NCBI GenBank assembly: GCA_011037195.1
Contig: JAAEAF010003131.1
Location: forward strand, 30,355-94,354
Direction of reading: 5' to 3'
DNA from: Triatoma infestans
Lineage: Eukaryota; Arthropoda; Insecta; Hemiptera; Reduviidae
DNA length: 64,000 nt
Below, piece after piece: positions 54,090-64,000 of this stretch; positions within the stretch are counted from its first letter, which is position 1; the number at the start of each line of letters is the position of its first letter. Both the position numbers and the translations under genes were made by a program. The notes under the pieces are model-generated. The model did not search any database. It was given only the letters and a program-made list of their open reading frames with translations, and was not told the origin of the DNA.

Positions 54090-54978
54090 TCTGGTATGAA
54101 ACATTCACACAACTTTCTCTTACTCCAGTTCTCAAAATTATAGTTGACAAATTTTATACTTTGTGTAAAACCAAATTTAATGAAATTCGTCGAAAACAGA
54201 AAGAAATGTTCAGTAAAAGCGTAAGCTTCCGATTTTCTTATTTTCATGAAACTCGGAATTTTCGTAAACTTTTATTTCTAATTAATTTTGGTTGGCATAA
54301 TAGTGGGAATTGTATAATCAGCTACAATAGGCACTTTAGAAAAAAACATAATCCCACCCTTCCCCTAAAAGTGCCCATAAATGAATTTTCCCAGAGAAAC
54401 GTTTGAAATAAAAGATTAGATCCTTGTATGTGAGTTTATATATGAAGTTTCAAGAAAATCGTCGGACCCATTTTTGAGAAAATCGCGAAAAAGTGAAAAA
54501 AATCATTTAGTAAAGTGGTTAAGTAAACGTACTTTTGTAATAAACTGAATTAGCACTTTAGATGAAAACCTACCCCACTCCTTCCCCAAAAGTGCCTTTA
54601 AATGAATTTTCCCGGAGAAATGTTTCAATTAAATGTTGTAGCTCTTAGTATGAGTAGTTGACATATCAAGTTTGAAAAAACGGTCGGTGCCATTTTTGAG
54701 AAAATGCGACTGAAATAAAAAAAATTAACTAGTAAAAGGGGTACTTCGGGTTAAGAAATTTTGACAGATAACGTACTGTCAGATCCCATGGGTGATACCT
54801 AAATGGAATATCAAGTTTCAACTTTCTACGGTTTTTCGTTTTTGAACTATGCTGTTCACACACACACACACACACACACCATTTGCTAAAAACCACTTTT
54901 TTGGACTCAGGGGACCTCAAAATTGATATTTCCGGCGAAAATTTGACACGATTACTAGGAAGGAGTAAGAGGAAGTAA
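54090..54978 (+). repeat. Family H copy, internally shortened
   Basis: Starts TCTGGTATGAAACATTCACA. The second module lacks about 100 bases near 54535 ('aacgtacttttgtaataaac'). CA tract 54860-54878. The 3' hairpin region is altered ('ttactaggaaggagtaagag'). Confidence 0.85.
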
Positions 54979-56159
54979 AAATGAAAAAATTAAGTAAATG
55001 ATTTGAGAAAATAAAAAAATGTAAATAATCTATAGCTCGGCATAACATAGTTGTGAAACCTGTGGGCGGAGTTAAATGACTCACAGCTACTAGAACGTCT
55101 TGGCAATGGGAGGGGCTTAAACAGCTGGTTAAGGATCACAACTAATTTTCCAAGCTATGCTATAAAGGCGTGCAGAATGTATCAAAGTGATGATGAATCA
55201 AACTGTAAGGGAAGGTTAGCATAACTATTGAACTAGTGGCATTGAGAAGGATGTCCGCCATGTTGGACCCACTATACCTCATAATTGAATTTCAGCGTTG
55301 CATCTCCACAGCTCTTGTAATCAAGCTTTTTTTTTAAAAAAAAAAAAAACGGCTCCAAGATAATTGAACTGAATTTATCACATTACCTTCTTTCCAAGCC
55401 AAATTTGTTATGATCATTAATAATAGTTATTTCCTAAACTCTCTTCATATTAAAATAAAAGCGATCGCATCTTTATATTTTATTATTTAGTTAATTAAGA
55501 AGAATATATGTTATTTTATATTCCTAATAAATTTAATCATTATAAATCATAACTTGATTTTACAAGTCTAATCCGAATTAATGATTGTATATAGCGATTT
55601 TAAAAATATATTTTCAAAAATATATATCATCAATAATTTATGGATAAATTTATTTATTACATTTCTTCTTTTTTTTTTTTTAAAAAAAAAAAAAATGTAA
55701 TCCACATAATAGGTAAACTGGATTTATGATTTATTAGAGTCAATGTTTCTTGAGAAAGTTCTAACCTTTCTTTGGAATTAACTGCACTTAATTGGTGAAA
55801 ATAAAATATGCGCAGCAGCATTTGCGATGTATTTTTATTACAAATAAATGTTTGTTTGTTATATTATGCTCTGCAATGAAACTGAATCTACATTTCTTCT
55901 TTATTTTTTTTCTTATTGCCGTCAGAGAAGGTAAAATTTTTGGTGCTAAAAAAGTGAGTAAATCTTTAAAAAGTAAAGAGATCGTGTCAGAGTTTTGGAA
56001 TTGAATTTTTCATTGAAAATAATTGTTTTGCGATCCCTAAGTAAGACAAAAATGTTTTTGATGCATAATAATACAATCTCAAACTGAAAAAAACCTGGTA
56101 TTAAACACTCTCGGATTCACACAGAGATAGATAGATTAGATGGATAGATAGATAATTAG
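54979..56159. other. Spacer; promoter-like patch near 55150
   Basis: 'gtgggcggagtt' (about 55060) and 'gctatgctataaaggcg' (about 55153) look like a GC box and TATA box, but no open frame or splice signal follows. Long A/T homopolymers at 55329-55350 and 55669-55693. (GATA)n near 56125-56150. Confidence 0.35.
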
Positions 56160-56218
56160 AGAGATTGTTATAGGGGATTATTGCACTGTGACCTGAAAGA
56201 CCTATTATATCCTATTAA

Positions 56219-56525
56219 ACCCATAAACTGCCTGGACTTTACACTAAAATATATAAAATGGTAGTGAGAGGTAAAGAGAAAGGTTGATGATACGTTGTGT
56301 CTGCTCTATGAACTCTGCTCCAAGACTGTTAGTACACTCCCCTCTTATGGCTAACACAGCTGTATTTAAACAGTTCTCCCACTCTAGTCTGGCCTAAACT
56401 AGAGGAGAGCGATCCTGTCTCTCTCTATCTCTGGTTTGGATCACTCTCTTCGGATCCAATTTCACATACAAACTGCAAGGACTTTACAATAGAAATTAAG
56501 TAACGAGAGATATATAAAGAGATAG
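56219..56525 (+). mobile_element. LTR-like unit, family LTR-3, copy 1
   Basis: Runs from CATAAACTGCCTGGACTTTA to GAGAGATATATAAAGAGA and matches 58437-58747 throughout. A TATA-like GTATTTAAACAG (about 56363) precedes TTCTCCCACTCTAGTCTGG, a (CT)n-rich part and CTCTTCGGATCCAATTTCAC. Confidence 0.6.
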
Positions 56526-56527
56526 AC

Positions 56528-56693
56528 TAGCTCCGAGCAGTGTTCTCCAGGTAAAGACAACACTGCCCAGGAACGGACAGTGAACAGAAGGCTCCCAAGA
56601 AGAAAAAATCCAAGAGCCGTACGCCGGACTCGATCCCGGGACCTTCGTGTTGCTAGTTCAGCGCGCTACCACTAGGCTAATCCCTTCTTCCTT
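56528..56693 (-). mobile_element. tRNA-derived SINE, family A, copy 7
   Basis: Reversed: 'agcagtgttctccaggtaaa', 'ggaacggacagtgaacagaa', B box (reverse GGACTCGATCCCGGG) and 'gcgcgctaccactaggctaa'. Confidence 0.83.
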
Positions 56694-56870
56694 CTACCTT
56701 AGCTTACGCAATGAACTAGAGCCGGTGACCCTAATTTTTGTACTTTATTTGTCCTTGTCTGTAAAAGGTAGAATGTGTACTGTTCTGACGAAGTGGATGG
56801 AGTACTGAGCTGTGGTAACCCGTCGGGTCACTACTCCCCAAGTAACTGCATGCGGACATCTTCAATTGTA

Positions 56871-57304
56871 CAAAAATCACAATTGTCTTAAAACTTCAAA
56901 CTTTACTTATTTGACTTAGCAGAAATTAGAGGCGATCGATCGGCCAGGACAACCTACCAGGTTAGCTAACGATTCTCGTCGATTACACTGTAGTTCAAAA
57001 AAAGAGCGTCAACAACATTGATCTAACCTCATGTAAATTTGAAATTTAATGTCATTAATTCCATAGAACTATATAAAATCAATTCTTTTCGAAAACATGT
57101 TACAAATAAAAGTGATAAGTTTTATATCTGTGCAGTTAGCGGTCCAAATTTTAAGGAAATCATTATACCTGTTTTTCTAAAAAATCAAAAACCTATCCTA
57201 AGGTAAAGTCGAAAATGTTAAACTTCCTCTTACTAAGGAGTAAGTATAAAATAAGTTGAAGTAAAAACCAGTCCCTGTTCACTTAGATATTATTCAGTAA
57301 AAAA
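56871..57304. other. Spacer with faint family H
   Basis: 'tgttacaaataaaagtgata' and 'aacttcctcttactaaggag' (about 57222) indicate a very old family H copy. Confidence 0.4.
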
Positions 57305-57565
57305 ACACGTGTGAACTTTGCGTGCGATATCAACATACTTAACAACATCCTCAGTATGATTATTACCTTATACAATTTAATAAACATAACCTCTCCAACA
57401 TTGGCACGAAGATAACCTTCTTCCCTAACATTAGTTATTTACATCATTAGCTTGAATGAGAACTGCTTCAATCATTTTGGATTAATTAGCTTTGTAATGA
57501 GCAAAAAACGTGAATTTTACGTTTACCATACTTTGCAAATTTCGAAAACGGTTTGGAAAACTTAT
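57305..57565 (-). repeat. Dispersed repeat, reverse copy of 46855-47170
   Basis: 'cgtgtgaactttgcgtgcg', 'acaatttaataaacataacc', 'gagaactgcttcaatcattt' and 'ttagctttgtaatgagc' follow the inverse order of the 46.9-kb copy. Confidence 0.65.
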
Positions 57566-58273
57566 CTGTTATATAGGAAAGCTTAAGTTCCCCCCCCTTT
57601 TATGGAAAAATATTTCAAATTAAATCTAAATGTATTAATCTTGTTAAATAGTATACAAAGTTTAAATAAAATGAAAAAAAAGCTGAAAAACTGAAGATAA
57701 AAAAAAAAAATCAGCGAAGTTGTACTTCCGGATTGATGGATTTTGTCCAGAATCTTCGAGTCAGATATGATGATGGTATCTATAAGATAGTTTCAAATTT
57801 TAGCGCCCTGCAACTTTTCATTTTTTGAGATATTTTGTTCACACACAGAGTAAGTTAAAAGTTGTTTCTTTTTCCCATTTAGGAATTACTGTGGGAAAGT
57901 TTCCCGTGTCAATCCTTCAAACTGGGAGTGGTGATTCTATTGAATTATTTGCGATACTCTCGAAAACAACTCCAGCGTTATTTTTTAAGCTGTGTGAACT
58001 TTAACTACAAACATAATCACTTTTATTTGACACATTTCCCCCCCAAAAATGATTTTTTGCTGAATTTTTGGAAGAAGGCCCAACATTAAGCTTTCCTCCA
58101 AAAAAAAAATCTATTTTATTATAATTTATGGTTCTCCAAGATGTATGGATATTTTGAAGCATTGATAAAATTTCAATGTTTGGAAAAAATAAGTTAAGCG
58201 ATGTGGGTCTTTCTCGAAGAGTAATCTGAGATTTTTTGTATTATCTGGAAAATAAGTTGTATTTTATTTTTAA
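57566..58273. repeat. Old family H-like sequence
   Basis: 'tttcaaattaaatctaaatg', 'ttgtacttccggattgatgg' and 'ttcattttttgagatatttt' recall forward modules; 57900-58150 repeats the theme. Heavily diverged. Confidence 0.4.
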
Positions 58274-58627
58274 TGTTGTCGAAGTTATAATGGATGTGAG
58301 AAGAAAAGAGAATTAGAGAGTATGAATTTTAGAGAAATAAACTAGAATATATGCTGAACACTGTATAATGAGAGAAAAGTGTTGTATAGATAAATAAATT
58401 AGAAGTATGGGTGAACATTGTATAATCGAAAAGTAGCATAAACTGCCTGGAATTTACACTAAAACATGTAAAATGGTAGTGAGAGGTAAAGAGAAAGGTT
58501 GATGACGCATTGTGACTGCTGTATGAACTCTGCTGCAAGACTGTTGGTACATTCCCCTCTTATGGCTGATACAGCTGTATTTTAATAGTTTCTCCCACCC
58601 TAGTCTGGCCTAAATTAGAGAGTGATC

Positions 58628-58673
<46 letters not shown>

Positions 58674-58953
58674 TGGATCCCTCTCTTCGGATCCTATTAC
58701 ACATACAAACTGCAAGGACTTTACAATAGAAGTTAAGTAGTGAGAGATATATAAAGAGACTAGCATTGATGAGAAGGAAATTGAAGGTTGCTGACTGGTT
58801 TGTGAACTGGTCGTAAACTGTTGTAAAACTGACTTTGTAGGGCTAGCTCGGCTATATATATATATATATTTTCTCCCACCCTAATCCTGCCTAGGTAGCG
58901 AGTAACTAGTTTGATTCATTTTTATGTTTCTTCGCTCTTCGGATCCAATTACA
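58274..58953 (+). mobile_element. LTR-like unit, family LTR-3, with duplicated promoter module
   Basis: Begins TGTTGTCGAAGTTATAATGG, whose ATAATGGA(T/G)... also starts LTR-2, and ends CGGATCCAATTACA. Two successive modules (about 58437-58700 and 58700-58953) each have AAACTGC..GGA, TATA-like sequence, TTCTCCCACCCTA and CTCTTCGGATCC. (CT)n at 58630-58669 and (TA)n at 58853-58870. No clear target duplication, so the limits are approximate. Confidence 0.55.
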
Positions 58954-60247
58954 AAGTTGTTATTAATACCTATCATGGAAGTTATGTTGCAAGAACCCGA
59001 GATAGTGTCATAACTTGGATTAACTGGAAACGGCCATTTTTTTTTTCATTTTTTTTGTTGGTAATTGATTAGAAGCGCTGTTTTGTAATGGTTTTTACAA
59101 ATGTAATCTTATAATTATTCCAGATCTTAAGAACCGTAAAATATATGGTTCTCCATCATCATCTACAGTTTGTGTGAGTTATTATTTAAATGTCAAATTT
59201 ATAAATGATGCAATAAATCTAAGTATTATTATATTTAGGAATGAAGGGAAACTATCCAAAAATTGAGGAGTGGTTATTTTTATGAATGAATAAATAGAAA
59301 CAAACGGTCAACGAATGGTATAATAATAAAAGTATGAGTAGGCGTGTTCAATAACCTCCACAATTTATCATTTACTAAACCATATAATTCGCTCTATGGC
59401 TTGTTATGGAGCACAGATCTGTATATGGGTGGGTTGACTATATTATATGGATTTGGTAGTAGTATTTTATCGTTTCTTCTTTAGAAAATCTGATGTGAAA
59501 CACTCACACAGTTTCTCTTATTGCAGTTTTATAATTGACCAATTTTCATCAAACATCATTTTTACTGAATGTTTGCGTATCTTCAATTTTTACATCAATG
59601 GGAGAATCTTAATAAAAAACCATTTTTATTTTGAGGAAATGTAACCCGCTCCCCAAAACACACATAAAATATATACTTCAATGGTTACTTAACAGACATA
59701 CAGTTAGTTATACGTCAAATAAATACGCCCAAGTCCTATTTTATTTGTAAAGCTACTAAAAAGGGAAATGACAAATAAAAAGGTAAACCACTAAATCATT
59801 CCGAATAAAATGGAGAAACGAATAAAATGTTTATTTAATAAACATAACACAAAGGAGTTCAAACAATGTATTATTCAGATTAATATAATATTTTGGTAAT
59901 ATATAATATTTCAAATGTTGAAATGTGGGAAATTTTAAATGTTTCTGATTGGATCCCCTATTGGTTTTATTACTATAAAACTGCTTAGAGCCTATAGTTT
60001 AAACCTTTCACAAATCATGTTAATGTGTAGCTTTTTATAAAATGTTTTAATTTATTTTTTGGTAGCCTGTTTTGGTTTTATTAAAGTCTTAATAAAACTT
60101 TTATGTTAATTGTACAAAATAATTTTTTCTTACTGTTATTTATTTACTATTCCACTCCGCCTACGTTCGCTGACCATGTTGGTTGGTGTCTTTAAAGCTT
60201 ATTTCATTTGATTTTTCATTTCAGGATATATTAAGTTTATTCTATAA
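58954..60247. other. AT-rich stretch with one family H end
   Basis: 59486-59560 holds a 5' end (TCTGATGTGAAACACTCACA, 'tttctcttattgcag'). Otherwise no supported feature. Confidence 0.5.
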
Positions 60248-60644
60248 TGTAACGTTTTTCCCTCTAAACTAGCTACTGCAACCAGTTTTAAGTGGGTTCG
60301 TATAGATAAAATACTCTAAACTTCAAATAAGAAAAACACCAATTTATTGTTTTACACAATAAATTATAAATACAACACTTAATAATAATTAATTCAGAGT
60401 TTAAACCACAAAGTTCATTTTGTTCACTTTTTATACACTTTTCACAAACGTACACTTAGTTTGTAACAAGAAAACTCTCTCAGATTGACTGTGGTCCCAC
60501 TATTTATACCGGTGGAGAAGGGTCTAGAATCTTCTCGATTCTTCTAGAAAGAGTTAGAGCGCGCCGCCAGCGCTTTCTAGCGGCCACTAGGAGAACTTGA
60601 GGTACCTGCTTTCTCTCCTAGATGGTACCAGTGGCTGCGTTACA
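60248..60644 (-). mobile_element. Solo LTR (397 bp) with heat-shock-type promoter
   Basis: The ends are TGTAACG (60248-60254) and CGTTACA (60638-60644), perfect 7-bp inverted TG...CA termini. On the minus strand the order is heat-shock-element array (60550-60516), TATA box GGTATAAATAG (60510-60500), transcribed region and polyadenylation signal AATAAA (60348-60343), then the end at 60248. This is the U3-R-U5 order of an LTR. The flanks are ATAA and ATAT, not an exact duplication. No primer-binding site or second LTR adjoins. A stray heat-shock gene promoter is the alternative; the termini and internal poly-A signal argue against it. Confidence 0.72.
60516..60550 (-). promoter_or_regulatory. 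Heat-shock element array
   Basis: In 5-base steps on the + strand: GAA (60517), GTC (60522), GAA (60527), TTC (60532), GAT (60537), TTC (60542), GAA (60547). Five of seven units match the alternating GAA/TTC consensus exactly and two have one mismatch. It lies about 6 bases upstream of the TATA box. It should bind trimeric heat-shock factor; induction is inferred. Confidence 0.75.
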
Positions 60645-60719
60645 ATATTAAACATGGACTTAAAATTAAAAAATATATTTATAGAAATGTTTATATGAAT
60701 TTTATTCTTCAGAATAAAA

Positions 60720-61225
60720 ATCTTGAATTTTCTACCATTTTTACCCATTTTTCTCCGAACATCTTAGTTTGGTGACGACAGTACCATTCCTTTTTGGATT
60801 TGATGCAAAAAAAAACTCCTCCCATCCTAATCGTGCTGCTTCAAATTTCCAATTACCGTGTCCTTTGAGAAAATGAACCAAGTCCGGAAAAGATCGTAAT
60901 CAGATGGTGCAACACTGTGATGGAGCTGGAAGGCAGGATGAGACAAAACGCTTACTCTCCAGCTCTGTTAATTTTAGCTGAATCAAACACAAACGATGGA
61001 CGGGAGCAGAATAACTTTATTTTGCTTAATTGAAATGTGGTGCTTTGCTTTTAAGACTTCATAAACCCTATCCTGCTGTTTAGAAGTTTAGAGACAATAG
61101 GTCTGCCATCTGGAATGCTGGTCAAAGCGCAAAACATCTTCAATGTTCCACCAAACGGACACTCTTCTTCCACTGCCTAAATTTCTTTGGCTACCGCATT
61201 TGCGCTTAGTTCCTTTTTTTTCAAT
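60720..61225 (-). pseudogene. mariner transposase remnant 3
   Basis: On the minus strand: SVWWNIEDVLRFDQHSRWQT (family VWWDxxGVxxFELL), QDRVYEVLKAKHH, then after decay APSDYDLFRTW (the last catalytic D block) and ARLGWEEFFFASNPKRNG (family EEFFASKPKEFYxxGI). Stops and frame changes separate the blocks. No terminal repeats seen. Confidence 0.65.
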
Positions 61226-61429
61226 AATATCTTAGAAGATAAGATCTAGCTTTTCTTATGAAAACACTATGAGAAGTAATTCCTTTGGGTACTTAATTCA
61301 ATAAAGGGAGTAAATAATTAATAAACCGGGTAAATAATTCAATAAATTATAGTAAACATGATATAAATTGGCTCTTCTTGGCTGGGTTGGTATGTTGGTA
61401 CTGCCCTCCCACCACCACACATCTCGAAA

Positions 61430-61475
61430 TAAGAGAAGAGAAAGTCGTGTGTGTGTCAGTCACACCAAATTTTTG
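61430..61475 (-). repeat. Family H 5'-end fragment
   Basis: 'aagagaaagtcgtgtgtgtg' followed by 'tcagtcacaccaaattt' is a reversed 5' terminus. Confidence 0.55.
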
Positions 61476-61627
61476 TTTTTATATGCATCGAAATTTAAAT
61501 TAAAAAAAAAAAAAAGAATTGATTTACCAACTTATACAAATAAAAGTTGAAACTAGAAATAATTGTTAATGAAGGTAAATCTTAGTTAGACCTAGATTGT
61601 CAGAGTTACGAAGGGCCCTCAATTTTT

Positions 61628-61822
61628 TATTTTTTAATTTAAAGAGCGTCAACATCTATATAATCATTGGCGCTCGGTGTCTTCTCAGTACAGCTCCGGA
61701 GAGTGAGCTTTAGAGGAGGCTCCTAGAAAGTGAAAATGTAAGGGCAGCACTGCTGGACTCGAATCCGAGAGACCTCCGCGTTGCTAGTCCAGCTCCTACC
61801 ACTAAGCTAATCCCTTCCCTAC
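61628..61822 (-). mobile_element. tRNA-derived SINE, family A, copy 8
   Basis: Reversed: AAAGAGCGTCAACATCTATA, GGCGCTCGGTGTCTTCTCAG, 'gaggaggctcctagaaagtg', B box (reverse GGACTCGAATCC) and 'gctcctaccactaagctaat'. Confidence 0.85.
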
Positions 61823-61879
61823 CCAAATCCTTATTATAACAATTTTCACATATCTCTCACATTTTATTAAAATGGATTA

Positions 61880-62640
61880 GATTGAAAAACGGGGAGGGCG
61901 AATCTCATTCCACTGCGACCTGCATTAAGAGGTCCTGCCCTAAAATCTTTATTTATCTTTTATTTGTATAAGTTCGTTGTGAAGCTCATAGCTTCGGGAT
62001 TGCTTGTTCCTAGTTGAAGTAATCTTGTCCTCATCAGACCGGCACACTCACAAAGCATGTGTACTGGGGTTTCCTCCTCGACCTTGCAGAATCGGCATAA
62101 TGCGTTATCTGCAAGTATTGTCACTCAGTATTACACTTATATCCTTTCTGCTCTCACTCAGTAGGCCCCTGTTCAATTTAGGTAAATGTCTTTTAATATA
62201 GAATTTAGCCTGCCTCTGCCTTGGTGTTCTTTCCCATCATTGCAGGCGCTGGTCTTCTATCCAATCCTTGATAGAAGCTTGAATCAGCTCCTGGGCAACT
62301 CACAGAAGAGCTCAGGGCCTATAAAGTTATCCTTCGATCCCTCCCTCGCTAGGGCGTCCTCTCTTTCGATGCCCCGCACGGCCCAACACCCAGCCGAGTG
62401 TCAACTCGTTTTCGTCGAGCTCCCACTCGGTTAGGGCAGATAAGCAGTTCCACACACGTCTTGAGACTACTTGGTGTGAAGAAAGTGCCTTCAAGGCTGT
62501 CTGACTATCGGAGTATTGGCCACGCTTCTGCCCTCCAATCTTTGCCTTATATCTCCTTAGCGCAGAATTGTAACGCCACAACTTCGGCCTGAAAGACTGT
62601 GGTGTATTTCCCTGGGCTGGCCTTAATCTTAATCACATTA
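61880..62640 (-). pseudogene. RNase H-bearing LINE, copy with central RNase H motif
   Basis: The minus frame 62581-62327 reads QYSDSQTALKALSSHQVVSR, then RVWNCLSALTEWE and TLGWVLGRAGH. This is the YSDSQAALxAL block with the catalytic aspartate and the LxWVPGHxG block, here with L-G-R for P-G-H. Below 62330 the continuation to the C-terminal region is frameshifted. 'gcaggtcgcagtggaatgag' (minus, about 61905) may be the 3' end. At 25.1-25.9 kb the same part of the protein is older. Confidence 0.78.
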
Positions 62641-63080
62641 TATTAACTTTTTATTATATTTTTTTCATCTAATCATATTAATCAGTTTTTTTAATTTGTT
62701 TTAGATTAAATGATGAGAAAAAAAAACAAGGAAATCCAAAAATAAAAAGAACACTCAGTGTTGCGACCGGGGACTTAGTGGTATAGTAGGTGATTTCAAT
62801 AGTAAACATATGGTGTATAACCTACTGGCCTGCCAAGTCCCAGGTAGCTTCATTGACACAATCATCATGCCATTTTGATATCCATTGGAGAATTTCCAAC
62901 CAGGAAGAGAAAGTACATCGCTGAGACAAATTTAGGAAAATTGATACCCCCGTGCGCCTACGTCTGGGGTTTTCAGAGGCACTAGCATCTGTAATTCATT
63001 ATAGCCAATGCCCTTGGAAATCCCAAACGGAGGCCATCGATATCACTCATCGATTTCAGGTTCCATAAAACTAGTAATTG
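62641..63080 (+). pseudogene. Possible LINE endonuclease fragment
   Basis: At about 62783 the frame reads VGDFNSKHMVYNLLACQVPG then SFIDTIIMPF before a stop. The GDFN-x-KH string is the characteristic endonuclease motif of Jockey/R1-type LINEs (GDFNAKHxxW). The following 150 bases are of normal complexity but not assignable. Low support because only one motif is clear. Confidence 0.4.
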
Positions 63081-64000
63081 TTTACACATAAAAATTAATT
63101 AGATTTCTTGTGTTATAATAATAAAAAAAAAATAGTTATTTATTAAACTTTTTTATTGTACAATCATGACATAAATTTCAAAACCATTTCTAAACTATTG
63201 TTTGTTTCTTAATGTTACTAATGAACCCTATTTCTATGAAGATTAATAAATTAATAATTATCATGATTATTGAAAATACTATCAACAATATTGAAATCAA
63301 TAAACATTTTACAGATTAAGTACTTATATTGAAAAAATGGAAGACCATCGAGTCACTTACGATTAAACATATGTTGTTTGTTTTGGCATATTCCAAAAAT
63401 AGTTTCTAATTCTCTTAATCCGACTAAGAAGAAATATTGTGCCAAATATTCAAAATGGAGTTTTTTTTAGCCTGGAAATACGATTTTTTGTTGAAAATAA
63501 ATGTTGGTTAATATGCCAGTTGCTATCCGGAGAACATAATATCAAAAGAGCTCATTCTAAGTATCGATTGGACATTTTGAAAAATTTGGAATAGTACCTC
63601 AGCCAATCAGTGTATTGCTTTTTAATACTGGGGCCATTTAGATTTTTGATTGGCTTGGACTCCATTATTCACACCTTTGGTGTCCACCAATCAGAATGAA
63701 GTAATTACAATAGTGAGCGATATTACCAGCAAGCAACTTAGCTCCTACATACTTCTGTTATACTAATGCACATTTCAAGATGTTTCTGTAAATTTTTTCC
63801 AAATTATGAAACTATAATGTGTTTCAAACTAATTAAATCTGTTGTTTTCCATTATTTTATCTATTTTTGATTATGTAAATTTCTGTTGATAATAAATTTG
63901 ATATTTTCACAATTTTTTTTAAGCACTTACATTTTTTCATTAATTTATTATTGATTTATTGGCTTCTCTAGTCTAGCTTCAATTTCAAATAATTTCAACT
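63081..64000. other. AT-rich stretch, nothing recognised
   Basis: Two CCAAT/ATTGG pairs occur at about 63603-63700 without any adjoining coding signal. Confidence 0.45.

Larger units (their letters stand above)
56160..56870 (-). repeat. Composite repeat, reverse copy of 42641-43105, with an LTR-like insert
   Basis: 'gggattattgcactgtgacc' (56175) and 'ctgtggtaacccgtcgggtc' (about 56811) are the two flanks of the 42.6-43.1 kb unit in reverse. Between them lie SINE-A copy 7 and, inserted between the SINE tail and the outer flank, the LTR-like unit 56219-56525. Confidence 0.65.

Noticed and set aside
60248..60644. Promoter of a host heat-shock protein gene
   Set aside because: Inverted TGTAACG/CGTTACA ends and an internal polyadenylation signal fit an LTR better, and no heat-shock protein frame follows.
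1..64000. CRISPR arrays, operons, prokaryotic signals
   Set aside because: No regularly spaced repeats with unique spacers and no compact coding; all features are eukaryotic transposon-like.

Overview
This is a transposon-dominated stretch of an animal nuclear genome, most likely an insect and possibly a hemipteran. The sequence is strongly AT-rich with long A/T tracts. It shows no operon structure and no long intact gene. Nearly all recognisable protein sequence is decayed transposable-element coding: Jockey-type and RNase H-bearing LINEs, mariner, pogo/Tigger and PIF/Harbinger. The species cannot be fixed from the sequence alone. Two short open segments with good splice-site context, 13415-13529 (-) and 18710-18770 (+), are the only candidates for host exons, so much of the window may be intronic or intergenic.

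The commonest repeat, called family H here, is an about 1-kb non-coding element. It starts TCTGGTGTGA, has a 15-bp inverted repeat just inside each end, a (CA)n run near the 3' end, and a terminal hairpin followed by AAAGTAAAA. Full or partial copies occur from position 1 to about 61.5 kb on both strands, some in tandem. The layout resembles DINE-1/HINE (Helentron-related) elements. Other families are two tRNA-derived SINEs (A: eight copies; B: three copies), at least seven Jockey fragments, five fragments of an RNase H-bearing LINE, four mariner remnants, and several LTR-like units.

By region: 0-5 kb holds LINE ends and a 545-bp palindrome carrying a hammerhead ribozyme motif. 5-21 kb is mostly family H, with a Jockey copy at 13.8-15.0 kb and the two candidate exons. 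22-31 kb shows nesting: a solo LTR inside a Jockey copy, a SINE inside another, and an LTR-like unit inside a Tigger element. 31-36 kb is one family H copy split by a Harbinger element and by a 1.26-kb insertion with a 12-bp target duplication. 36-40 kb has two Jockey copies tail to tail and a family H copy split by another LINE. 41-50 kb has SINEs, dispersed repeats, family H and an internally deleted mariner with intact terminal repeats. 50-64 kb has an inverted repeat with two matching hammerhead ribozymes, LTR-like promoter modules, a 397-bp LTR with a heat-shock-element array beside its TATA box, a mariner remnant and an RNase H-bearing LINE.

The most unusual signals are the recurrent hammerhead motifs, usually in or beside inverted repeats; the Helentron-like architecture of family H; and the heat-shock-type LTR promoter. 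The elements do not form a pathway. The window is best read as layered insertions whose relative ages can be ordered from the nesting.
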